Source: Candidatus Oscillibacter excrementigallinarum (GTDB lineage Bacteria > Bacillota > Clostridia > Oscillospirales > Oscillospiraceae). From it: 38,304 bases of DNA. Below, piece after piece: positions 22,409 to 29,417 of this stretch (positions are counted from its first letter, which is position 1; every line of letters begins with the position of its first letter). Under the pieces are notes generated by a model, which was given only the letters and a program-made list of their open reading frames with translations, ran no database searches and was not told the DNA's origin. Location: contig DWZJ01000059.1 in the NCBI GenBank assembly GCA_019118245.1, positions 1 through 38,304 of the forward strand, written 5' to 3'. A program made the translations under genes and the position numbers.

Positions 22409-24277
22409 ATGAGTGAACCCTTTGTTTTTGACCCCCGCTGTGACCTCTGCAAGGAGCCCTTCGGCGCCGTACCCTGCGGCACGGCGGTCACCCTTCGCTG
22501 CCGCCCTCTGGCCTCCGAGGGATTTACCCACTGTGCTCTGGTGGTGTTCCGCGAGTTTGCGGACGTCCGGCAGGAGCAGGAGCTGACGCTGGAGGGCCCT
22601 GCCGGCGAGCGGGTCTGCTTTTCCGGCACGCTGACCGCGCCGGAGGAGGCGGATCTGCTGTGGTACCACTTCCGCTTCTGGCGGGAGGACGGCTCTGGCT
22701 GTGTGCTGGACCGGACCGGCTACCGCAGCGACGGACAGGCGGACGCCTGGCAGCTGACAGTCTATTGGGAAAACCACACGCCCGGTTGGTTCGGTACCGG
22801 CGTGACTTACCAAATTTTCCCAGATCGATTCTGCCGCCTGGCCCTTCCGGATCCCTCCGGTCTGGTGGGGCAGCGCTGGGTCCACCGGGACTGGGACGAC
22901 ACACCGGTGTGGCAGCCGGACCCGGACGGTGAGATCCGCAACCGGGACTTCTTCGGCGGCTCCCTGGCGGGGATCACGTCGAAGCTGGACGATTTGAAGG
23001 CCCTGGGCGTCGCCACCCTCTATCTCTGCCCCATTTTCGAGTCCGCCTCCAACCACCGCTACAACACAGCGGATTACACCCGCATTGACCCCATGCTGGG
23101 CATGGAGGAGGATTTCCGCACCCTCTGCCAGGAGGCCCACCGGCGGGGGATGCGGGTGATCCTGGACGGGGTGTTCAACCACACCGGCTCCCAGAGCGTC
23201 TACTTCAACGCCGACGGCTGGTATCCCGCTCTGGGCGCCGCCCAGAGTCAGGATTCCCCCTGGTACAGCTGGTACCGGTTCCATCACTGGCCGGATTCCT
23301 ATGACTCCTGGTGGGGCATCCACACCCTGCCGGCGGTGGAGGAGTCCGATCCCTCCTATGTGGATTTCATCATCGACGGGCAGGACGCCATCATCCGCCG
23401 GTGGCTGCGGGCCGGAGCGGACGGCTGGCGGCTGGACGTGGCGGACGAGCTGCCGGACTGGTTTTTGGAGAAGATCCGCTCCGCCATGGAGGAGACGAAG
23501 CCCGACAGCATCCTCATCGGCGAGGTGTGGGAGGACGGCTCCAACAAAATCGCCTACTCCCAGCGGCGGCGGTATCTGCTGGGCAGCGAGACCCACGGCC
23601 TGATGAACTACCCCTTCCGCACGGCGCTGCTGGCCTATCTTCAGGGCGGGGACGCAAACGATTTCCGGGAGTCCATGGAGACCCTGCGGGAGAACTACCC
23701 CCCGGCCGCCTTCTATTCGGCCATGAACTTCCTGGGCACCCACGACACGCCCCGCATCCTGACGCTTCTCGGTGCCCGCGAGATACCCGCGGATAAGGCC
23801 GAGCGGGCAGCCTACCGCCTCCTTCCCTATGAGCGGGCGGAAGCGCTGGCCAGGCTGCGGCTGGCGTCCCTGGTGCTCTTTACCTTTCCCGGCTCCCCCA
23901 TGATCTATTACGGGGACGAGGCCGGGATGGAGGGCTTCGAGGACCCCCTGAATCGGGGCACTTATCCCTGGGGCCGGGAAAATACCGGCCTGGTGACGTG
24001 GTTTTCCCGACTGGGCGCTCTGCGAAACGCCTACCCGGCTCTCCAGTCCGGGACGCTCTCCTGGCTCTATACCGCCGGTCCCCTGCTGATCTTTGCCCGG
24101 GAGGTGGATGGTGAGCGGCTGGTAACAGCGGTGAACGCCTCCGGCGATCCTCAGACGGTAACGCTGTCATGGGAGCTTCCCTCTCCAACGGATCTGCTCT
24201 CCGGCGAGGCGCTTTCCGTCTCCGACGGTGTGCTGCGGCTGGAACTGCCGCCCTGGGGCTGCCGTCTTTTGCGATAA
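22409..24277 (+). CDS. Glycoside hydrolase family 13 enzyme (alpha-amylase/neopullulanase type)
   Basis: A 622-residue intracellular enzyme (no signal peptide) predicted to hydrolyse alpha-1,4 and possibly alpha-1,6 glucans or cyclodextrins. An N-terminal beta domain (about 1-120) precedes the catalytic barrel. The GH13 signatures are DGVFNH (region I), WRLDVADE with nucleophile D343 (region II), IGEVWED with acid/base E372 (region III) and LGTHDTPR with H445/D446 (region IV). A C-terminal beta domain closes the protein. YQIFPDRF and SWWGIHTLP are typical of neopullulanase and cyclomaltodextrinase relatives. The AAGGAG site overlaps the mrdA stop codon, so the two genes are co-transcribed although unrelated in function. 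Confidence 0.9.
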   Translation: MSEPFVFDPRCDLCKEPFGAVPCGTAVTLRCRPLASEGFTHCALVVFREFADVRQEQELTLEGPAGERVCFSGTLTAPEEADLLWYHFRFWREDGSGCVLDRTGYRSDGQADAWQLTVYWENHTPGWFGTGVTYQIFPDRFCRLALPDPSGLVGQRWVHRDWDDTPVWQPDPDGEIRNRDFFGGSLAGITSKLDDLKALGVATLYLCPIFESASNHRYNTADYTRIDPMLGMEEDFRTLCQEAHRRGMRVILDGVFNHTGSQSVYFNADGWYPALGAAQSQDSPWYSWYRFHHWPDSYDSWWGIHTLPAVEESDPSYVDFIIDGQDAIIRRWLRAGADGWRLDVADELPDWFLEKIRSAMEETKPDSILIGEVWEDGSNKIAYSQRRRYLLGSETHGLMNYPFRTALLAYLQGGDANDFRESMETLRENYPPAAFYSAMNFLGTHDTPRILTLLGAREIPADKAERAAYRLLPYERAEALARLRLASLVLFTFPGSPMIYYGDEAGMEGFEDPLNRGTYPWGRENTGLVTWFSRLGALRNAYPALQSGTLSWLYTAGPLLIFAREVDGERLVTAVNASGDPQTVTLSWELPSPTDLLSGEALSVSDGVLRLELPPWGCRLLR

Positions 24278-24278
24278 C

Positions 24279-24321
24279 AGTCCTGGATGTTTCACGTGAA
24301 ACATCCAGGACTTCTCTTTTT
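24279..24321 (+). terminator. Terminator formed by a 34-base perfect palindrome with a parS core
   Basis: Starting two bases after the GH13 stop, 24279-24312 is a perfect palindrome without spacer (AGTCCTGGATGTTTCAC followed by its complement), followed by TCTCTTTTT. This has the form of a Rho-independent terminator for the mrdA-GH13 unit. Its central 16 bases are an exact parS site, so one sequence appears to serve both as terminator and centromere. Confidence 0.8.
24288..24303. promoter_or_regulatory. parS site 1
   Basis: TGTTTCACGTGAAACA, an exact match to the conserved bacterial parS palindrome bound by ParB. It lies about 170 bases upstream of parA, at the centre of the terminator palindrome. 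Confidence 0.93.
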
Positions 24322-24323
24322 GC

Positions 24324-24339
24324 TGTTTCACGTGAAACA
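24324..24339. promoter_or_regulatory. parS site 2
   Basis: A second exact TGTTTCACGTGAAACA, 20 bases after site 1 and upstream of the parA promoter. Two sites this close would allow dense ParB loading beside the partition genes and could influence parA transcription. Confidence 0.93.
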
Positions 24340-24376
24340 AAATTTACTTCCTCTGGATTCTTTTCCGCTTTTCTCC

Positions 24377-24405
24377 TTGCAACTGCCGCGGGCCCTTGTT
24401 ATAAT
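24377..24405 (+). promoter_or_regulatory. parA promoter
   Basis: TTGCAA (24377-24382) and a perfect TATAAT (24400-24405) are separated by 17 bases. The start would be near 24412, giving a leader of about 47 bases to the GTG of parA. Confidence 0.75.
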
Positions 24406-24458
24406 AGGTGTCTGTAAGCATTCTTGTTTCAATGGTACATTCAGAAAGTAGGTGCCCC

Positions 24459-25217
24459 GTGGCAAAAACCATTGCGATCGTAAATCAAAAAGGCGGTGTG
24501 GGAAAGACCACCACCTGTGTGAATTTGGCCGCGGCCCTGACAGAGGCTGGCCAGCGGATCCTTCTGTGCGACTTTGATCCCCAGGCAAACTCCACCTCCG
24601 GCATGGGGGTGGATAAGACCGTCTCCAAAGGGATCTATGATGCTCTGATCGGCGAGGTTCCGGTGGAGGATGCCCTGGTCCACACCAGGTACGGCGATGT
24701 GCTGCCCTCCAACAAGGCGCTGGCCGGCGCGGGCATTGAGCTGATTGGCATGGAACGCCGGGAATTCCTGCTGAAGGACGCCCTGGACCGGATTAAGGAC
24801 CGGTATGACTTTCTTTTTATCGACTGCCCGCCCTCCCTGGAGCTGCTGACTCTCAATGCTCTCTGCGCGGCAGACGCCATTCTGGTGCCGGTCCAGGGGG
24901 AATACTACGCCCTGGAGGGACTCAGCGACCTGATGAACACAGTGCGGATCGTCCGTCGGTCCCTGAATCCCCGGCTGGAACTAGACGGCGTCCTGCTGAC
25001 CATGTTTGATGGCCGCACCAATCTGGCCCTTCAGGTGGCGGAGGAGGTCAAGCACTACTTCCCCGGCAAGGTCTACGCCACCGTGATCCCCCGGAATGTG
25101 CGTCTCAGCGAGGCACCCAGCCACGGCAAGCCCATCACCGCCTATGACCGCACCTCCCGGGGCGCGGAGGCCTATACCGCTTTCGCGGCGGAATTTCTGA
25201 AAAAGCAAAGTGCCTGA
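24459..25217 (+). CDS. parA: Chromosome partitioning ATPase ParA (Soj)
   Basis: A 252-residue P-loop ATPase that drives origin segregation with ParB and, in Bacillus, also modulates DnaA. The deviant Walker A is KGGVGKTT (11-18), with the signature Lys at 11. Walker B is FLFIDCPPSLELL, and the N-terminal IAIVNQKGGVGKTTT and FDPQANSTSG are classic for chromosomal Soj. The GTG at 24459 is preferred because AGGTG precedes it and it yields the canonical MAKTIAIVN start; 17 upstream codons in frame are not conserved-looking. parB begins 22 bases after its stop. Flanking parS sites confirm a complete partition locus. Confidence 0.95.
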   Translation: MAKTIAIVNQKGGVGKTTTCVNLAAALTEAGQRILLCDFDPQANSTSGMGVDKTVSKGIYDALIGEVPVEDALVHTRYGDVLPSNKALAGAGIELIGMERREFLLKDALDRIKDRYDFLFIDCPPSLELLTLNALCAADAILVPVQGEYYALEGLSDLMNTVRIVRRSLNPRLELDGVLLTMFDGRTNLALQVAEEVKHYFPGKVYATVIPRNVRLSEAPSHGKPITAYDRTSRGAEAYTAFAAEFLKKQSA

Positions 25218-25239
25218 ATCTCTGGAAAGGAGCGTTCCC

Positions 25240-26121
25240 ATGGCATCCAAGAAACCCTCCGGCCTCGGCCGGGGTCTCGGCGCCCTGCTGGGCGACGATG
25301 TATTGAAGGCGGAGACCGCCGGCAGCCTGTACCTCCCCATCTCCCAGGTGGAGAGCTGTTCTTCCCAGCCCCGCAAGCACTTCGATGAGGCGGCGCTTGC
25401 GGAGCTGTCAGACTCCATCCGGCAGCATGGCATCATCCAACCCCTGACAGTCCGAAAGCTGGCCTCCGGCTACTATCAGATCATTGCCGGTGAGCGCCGT
25501 TGGCGGGCCGCCCGGATGGCAGGATTGCAGGAGGTGCCTGTCATCGTCATGGAGGCGGACGACCGCAAGGCCGCGGAGTTGGCCATGATCGAGAACCTCC
25601 AGCGGGAGGATTTGAACCCCATGGAGGAAGCCGCAGGCTTTCAGGCCCTGATGGAACAGCACCACATGACCCAGGAGGAGGCCGCCCAGCGTGTGGGCAA
25701 GTCCCGAAGCGCTGTGGCCAATGCCCTGCGGCTGCTGAACCTGACGCCCCCGGTGGCGAAGCTGGTGGAGGAAAACAAGCTCTCCGCTGGCCACGCTCGG
25801 GCGCTGCTGCCCCTCTCCCCCGCCTTTCAGGAGAAGGCGGCCGAGGCCGTGATCTCCGGCGGACTCTCCGTCCGCCAGACCGAGGCCCTGGCCAAGCGCC
25901 TGTCCGCCGAAAAAAAGGACAAGCCCGCCGCCCCCGCCGGTGTGGACTATGCGGCAGAGGCCCAAAAGGAGCTGAGCTCCAAGCTGGGCCGGGGCGTGCG
26001 CATCGTCACCGGCCGTAAAAAGGGCCGCATTGAGCTGGAATACTACGATCTGGACGATCTCAACGATCTGCTGGAGGCCCTGGCCACGCTCCAGGCCGCC
26101 AAGCGGGAAACCGAAACCTGA
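25240..26121 (+). CDS. parB: Chromosome partitioning protein ParB (Spo0J)
   Basis: A 293-residue parS-binding CTP switch that spreads from parS and recruits condensin. The N-terminal nucleotide-binding domain has GERRWRAA (84-91) and ENLQREDLNP (118-127). The helix-turn-helix follows (MTQEEAAQRVGKSRSAVANAL), and the C-terminal dimerisation domain ends near the stop (IELEYYDLDDLNDLLEAL). The opening KKPSGLGRGLGALLG is the usual ParB start. ATG 25240 follows GGAAAGGAGC; the frame is open 10 codons further. Three exact parS targets lie within 2.5 kb, two upstream and one downstream. Confidence 0.95.
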   Translation: MASKKPSGLGRGLGALLGDDVLKAETAGSLYLPISQVESCSSQPRKHFDEAALAELSDSIRQHGIIQPLTVRKLASGYYQIIAGERRWRAARMAGLQEVPVIVMEADDRKAAELAMIENLQREDLNPMEEAAGFQALMEQHHMTQEEAAQRVGKSRSAVANALRLLNLTPPVAKLVEENKLSAGHARALLPLSPAFQEKAAEAVISGGLSVRQTEALAKRLSAEKKDKPAAPAGVDYAAEAQKELSSKLGRGVRIVTGRKKGRIELEYYDLDDLNDLLEALATLQAAKRETET

Positions 26122-26134
26122 AAGGACACATCCC

Positions 26135-26677
26135 ATGAAATTTGAAAAGCGCAGCGGCGACGCGGAAACGCCCGCACCCGCTCCGGAGGACACGCCCTCC
26201 ACCGGGAAAAAGCCCGTTGTCATCTATATCATGATCCTGTTCATCGTGGCCTTTCTGCTGATGGCCCTGTCGTTCCTGATGCACCAGCGGAGCAATTCCG
26301 AGGTGCTGGGAGAACTCCAGAACTCCGTCTCCGCCATGCAGGAGGTCCAGGCCACCCAGGACGCCCTGGTGGAGCTGCAAAGCCAGCTGAAGGACGCGGA
26401 GGACACCATTGCGGAGTTGGAATCCGCCGCTGAGGAGGATCAGCAGGCCTTGGAAGCGGCTCAGCGGGAAAATGAAGCTCTGCTGGCACTGTATACCCTT
26501 CAGCAGCAGTATGCCACAGGCGACCTGGAGGCCTGCCAAAATACCATCCAGTCCTTTGAGGCGGCCGGCTATCAGGAGGACCTCCCCCAGACTGCGGAGA
26601 ATGACGTCACGCCGCCGTCCCAGCGGTATGAACAGCTGAAAACGGCGGTGGAGGCCCGCACGGCGGAGCAGCCCTGA
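26135..26677 (+). CDS. Membrane-anchored coiled-coil protein downstream of parB
   Basis: A 180-residue protein with a short cytoplasmic N-terminus rich in Pro/Glu, one membrane segment (about 28-48, VVIYIMILFIVAFLLMALSF), and a long extracytoplasmic region dominated by a coiled coil (about 55-125, LGELQNSVSAMQEVQATQ onward, with heptads of Leu/Ala). The C-terminus looks like a short helical repeat domain (LYTLQQQYATGDLEACQNTI). It is 13 bases from parB behind AAAGGA, so it is probably the third gene of the par operon. No family is recognised. A structural or anchoring role is possible but unsupported. A parS site follows its stop. Confidence 0.75.
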   Translation: MKFEKRSGDAETPAPAPEDTPSTGKKPVVIYIMILFIVAFLLMALSFLMHQRSNSEVLGELQNSVSAMQEVQATQDALVELQSQLKDAEDTIAELESAAEEDQQALEAAQRENEALLALYTLQQQYATGDLEACQNTIQSFEAAGYQEDLPQTAENDVTPPSQRYEQLKTAVEARTAEQP

Positions 26678-26681
26678 GAAC

Positions 26682-26697
26682 TGTTTCACGTGAAACA
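26682..26697. promoter_or_regulatory. parS site 3
   Basis: A third exact TGTTTCACGTGAAACA, in the short gap between the coiled-coil gene and serS. With sites 1 and 2 it brackets the whole parA-parB operon. Confidence 0.93.
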
Positions 26698-26726
26698 ACC
26701 AATTTTGTTTTGAGGAGAGAGCAATC

Positions 26727-28031
26727 ATGCTGGATATCAAATTTATCCGGGAAAATCCCGAAGCAGTACGAGAGAATATCAAAAAGAAATTCCAAGACGC
26801 CAAACTGCCCCTGGTGGACGAGGTCCTGGAGCTGGATGCCAAGCGCCGGGCAGCCATTGCCGAGGCGGACCAGCTCCGCTCCAACCGGAATCAGCTGAGC
26901 AAGCAGATCGGGATGCTGATGGGCCTGGCCAAGAAGGACCCCAGCAAGCTGCAGGAGGCCGAGGCCGTCAAGCAGCAGGTAAAGGAACAGGCGGACCGCC
27001 TGGCGGAGCTGGAACAGCAGGAGACGGAGCTGGAGGAAAAACTCCACCACGATATGCTGCTGATCCCTCAGATGATCGACCCCTCCGTGCCCATCGGCAA
27101 GGATGACAGCGAAAATGTGGAGGTCCAGCGGTTCGGCGAGTGCAAGGTTCCCGACTTCCCCATCCCCTACCATGTGGATATCATGGAGTCCTTTGGCGGC
27201 ATTGACCTGGACGCCGCCGGCCGGGTCTCCGGCAGCGGATTCTACTATCTGCTGGGGGACATCGCCCGGCTCCATGAGGCGGTGCTGGCCTATGGCCGGG
27301 ACTTCATGATCGACAAGGGCTTCACCTACTGCATCCCCCCCTTCATGATCCACGGCAACGTGGTGGAGGGCGTCATGTCTCAGACCGACATGGACGGCAT
27401 GATGTACAAGATCGAGGGCGAGGACCTGTACCTCATCGGCACCAGCGAGCACTCCATGATCGGCCGGTTCATCGACCAGATCCTGCCTGCCGAGAGCCTG
27501 CCCCAGACCCTCACCTCCTACTCCCCCTGCTTCCGCAAGGAGAAGGGCGCCCACGGCATCGAGGAGCGGGGCATCTACCGCATCCACCAGTTTGAGAAGC
27601 AGGAGATGATCGTAGTCTGCAAGCCCGAGGAGTCCAAGGACTGGTATGAGAAGCTGTGGCAGATGTCCGTGGAGCTGTTCCGGTCCATGGACATCCCCGT
27701 GCGGCAGCTGGAGTGCTGCTCCGGCGACCTGGCGGACCTGAAGGTGAAGTCCTGCGACATCGAGGCATGGTCTCCCCGCCAGCAGAAGTTCTTTGAGGTC
27801 TGCTCCTGCTCCAACCTGGGCGACGCCCAGGCCCGGCGGCTGCGGATCCGCTACAAGGACGAAAACGGCAAGATGCAGCTGTGCCACACTCTGAACAACA
27901 CCTGCGTGGCCCCGCCCCGGATGCTGATCGCCTTCCTGGAGAACAACCTCCAGGCCGACGGCACGGTGAAGATCCCGGAGGTGCTGCGGCCCTATATGGG
28001 CGGCAAAGAGCTGCTGGTCCCGAAGAAATAA
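26727..28031 (+). CDS. serS: Seryl-tRNA synthetase (atypical sequence)
   Basis: A 434-residue class II synthetase that charges tRNA-Ser. The N-terminal helical arm that grips the tRNA long arm is clear (about 30-105, LSKQIGMLMGL to LEEKLHHDMLL). The catalytic domain has TSEHSMIGRF, motif 2 FRKEKGAHGIEERGIYRIHQ and motif 3 PPRMLIAFLENN. Motif 2 differs from the usual bacterial form (FRxEAGSAGRDTRG) and is closer to archaeal-type SerRS with its GIFRVHQF segment. SDIEVW-like residues appear as CDIEAWSPRQQKFFEVCSCS. GAGGAGAG lies 7 bases before ATG 26727. No T-box leader is present, unlike the other synthetase units in this window. It may have a second, more typical paralogue elsewhere. Confidence 0.92.
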   Translation: MLDIKFIRENPEAVRENIKKKFQDAKLPLVDEVLELDAKRRAAIAEADQLRSNRNQLSKQIGMLMGLAKKDPSKLQEAEAVKQQVKEQADRLAELEQQETELEEKLHHDMLLIPQMIDPSVPIGKDDSENVEVQRFGECKVPDFPIPYHVDIMESFGGIDLDAAGRVSGSGFYYLLGDIARLHEAVLAYGRDFMIDKGFTYCIPPFMIHGNVVEGVMSQTDMDGMMYKIEGEDLYLIGTSEHSMIGRFIDQILPAESLPQTLTSYSPCFRKEKGAHGIEERGIYRIHQFEKQEMIVVCKPEESKDWYEKLWQMSVELFRSMDIPVRQLECCSGDLADLKVKSCDIEAWSPRQQKFFEVCSCSNLGDAQARRLRIRYKDENGKMQLCHTLNNTCVAPPRMLIAFLENNLQADGTVKIPEVLRPYMGGKELLVPKK

Positions 28032-28032
28032 G

Positions 28033-28061
28033 TACGTTTTGTAATTTATTTCCATTATAAT
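28033..28061 (+). promoter_or_regulatory. Probable mscL promoter
   Basis: A perfect TATAAT (28056-28061) lies in an AT-rich stretch directly after serS. The -35 position (TACGTT, 28033-28038) is poor, so this promoter may need an activator. The predicted start near 28068 coincides with the edge of the structured leader. Confidence 0.5.
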
Positions 28062-28069
28062 ACAAATCG

Positions 28070-28194
28070 TTGAACCCGTTTCCAGCCGCTGGAGTACCGC
28101 GCGGCCCAGCCGGAGGTCATTTTATGCCGCTCCAGCGGCTCCATTCGGGTCAACCCACTGTAGTCCTTGCGCGCCAATGGTTTCAGCCGCAAGG
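28070..28194 (+). ncRNA. Structured 5' leader upstream of mscL (unassigned class)
   Basis: A long hairpin starts where transcription is predicted to begin. TTGAACCCG (28070-28078) pairs with CGGGTCAA (28146-28153) with one bulged A; a symmetric 5/5 internal loop follows; AGCCGCTGGAG (28084-28094) pairs perfectly with CTCCAGCGGCT (28130-28140); and the apical part contains CGGC-CCA-GCCG. A second stem, CCTTGCG (28165-28171) with CGCAAGG (28188-28194), lies closer to mscL. There is no T tract, so control would be translational or by RNA stability. It does not match a riboswitch class I can name. Confidence 0.5.
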
Positions 28195-28238
28195 GAACAG
28201 GTGTCCATCGATTTCACAGATTTCACATAGGAGAACAC

Positions 28239-28685
28239 ATGACTGAACTTACCAAAAAGACCACCGGCTTCCTGGCTGAATTCCGCCAGTTCATCGCCAG
28301 AGGCAATGTGCTGGATATGGCGGTTGGCGTCATCATCGGCGGCGCCTTCGGCAAGATCTCCACATCCCTGGTCAACGACATCCTGATGCCTCTGCTCTCC
28401 CTGCTCACCGGCGGGACGGATTTCTCCCAGTGGCAGTGGGTCCTGAGGGAGGCGGTCTATGACAGCACCGGCGCGGAGCTGGCCGCCGCTGTCACCATCC
28501 ACTACGGCACCTTCCTGTCCACGATCCTGGACTTTCTCATCATCGCCTTTGCGGTGTTCTGCCTCATCAAGGCCATCAACCGCTTCCACCGGAAGAAGGA
28601 GGCAGCCCCTCCCCCGCCGCCCCAGCCCTCCAGGGAGGAGCAGCTGCTGACGGAGATCCGGGACCTGCTGAAGGAGAGGACGTAA
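28239..28685 (+). CDS. mscL: Large-conductance mechanosensitive channel MscL
   Basis: A 148-residue membrane channel that opens under membrane tension and releases solutes during osmotic downshock. The N-terminal amphipathic helix and first membrane segment are canonical ([20 protein letters not shown], then [18 protein letters not shown]). The second segment lies near 85-110 ([25 protein letters not shown]), and the C-terminal helical bundle after a Pro-rich linker ends [18 protein letters not shown] 28239 follows TAGGAGAA; the frame is open 24 codons upstream, inside the structured leader. rsmG begins at the very next base after its stop. Confidence 0.95.
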   Translation: MTELTKKTTGFLAEFRQFIARGNVLDMAVGVIIGGAFGKISTSLVNDILMPLLSLLTGGTDFSQWQWVLREAVYDSTGAELAAAVTIHYGTFLSTILDFLIIAFAVFCLIKAINRFHRKKEAAPPPPPQPSREEQLLTEIRDLLKERT

Positions 28686-29381
28686 ATGGAACAGCGCCTG
28701 CAAGCGGGCCTCACCGCCCTGGGTCTTCCCGCAGAGGGGGGCCCCTCCCTGCTCCGGTATGGGGAGCTGCTGGTGGAGACCAACAAGGTGATGAATCTCA
28801 CCGCCATCACAGACCCGGAGGAAATTGCCTCCCTCCACTTTCTGGACAGCGCCGCTCTGCTGACCCTGGAGGATTTTCGGAACAAATCCGTGGTGGACGT
28901 GGGCACCGGCGCCGGGTTTCCCGGCCTGCCCCTGCGGATCCTGGAGCCCACCATCCGCCTGACGCTGCTGGACTCCCTGGGAAAACGCATCCAGTTTCTG
29001 AACCGGGTTTGCCAGGAGCTGGAGCTGACGGACGTGGCCTGCGTCCATGGCCGGGCGGAGGAATTCGCAGCGGAGCACCGGGAGTCCTTTGATCTGGCGG
29101 TCTCCCGGGCGGTGGCGGCCCTGCCGGTGCTGTGCGAGCTGTGCCTGCCGCTGGTGCGGCCCGGCGGGAAGTTCCTGGCCATGAAATCCGTGGATTCCGA
29201 TCAGGAGCTGGAAGCCGCCAAGCACGCCATCGAGACGTTGGGCGGCGCCGTATCCGGGGTGCGGGACTACGAAATTCCCGGCACGGAGGTGCGTCACCGG
29301 CTGATCCTGGTGGAAAAAGTGAAAAAAACCCCGGAAAAATATCCGAGAATGTTTGCAAAAATCAAGAAGAATCCCTTATAA
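28686..29381 (+). CDS. rsmG: 16S rRNA (guanine527-N7)-methyltransferase RsmG
   Basis: A 231-residue SAM-dependent methyltransferase (GidB) that modifies G527 of 16S rRNA; its loss gives low-level streptomycin resistance in other bacteria. The SAM-binding motif is VVDVGTGAGFPGLPLRI (near 69-85), followed by LLDSLGKRIQFL and VSRAVAALPVLCEL, with the upstream signature ETNKVMNLTAITDPEE. The start codon follows the mscL stop directly, and GGAGAGGA lies inside the end of mscL, so the two are coupled. In many bacteria rsmG lies beside parAB near the origin; here it is about 2.5 kb away, consistent with a rearranged origin-proximal neighbourhood. Confidence 0.95.
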   Translation: MEQRLQAGLTALGLPAEGGPSLLRYGELLVETNKVMNLTAITDPEEIASLHFLDSAALLTLEDFRNKSVVDVGTGAGFPGLPLRILEPTIRLTLLDSLGKRIQFLNRVCQELELTDVACVHGRAEEFAAEHRESFDLAVSRAVAALPVLCELCLPLVRPGGKFLAMKSVDSDQELEAAKHAIETLGGAVSGVRDYEIPGTEVRHRLILVEKVKKTPEKYPRMFAKIKKNPL

Positions 29382-29382
29382 T
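29353..29382 (+). promoter_or_regulatory. Promoter of the MinD-like/MGS-like pair
   Basis: TTGCAA (29353-29358) and a perfect TATAAT (29377-29382) with an 18-base spacer, overlapping the last codons of rsmG. The next gene begins 36 bases further on behind GAGAGGAGG. Confidence 0.7.
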
Positions 29383-29417
29383 ACTCTTATGAACACATCG
29401 GAGAGGAGGATGCCGCC

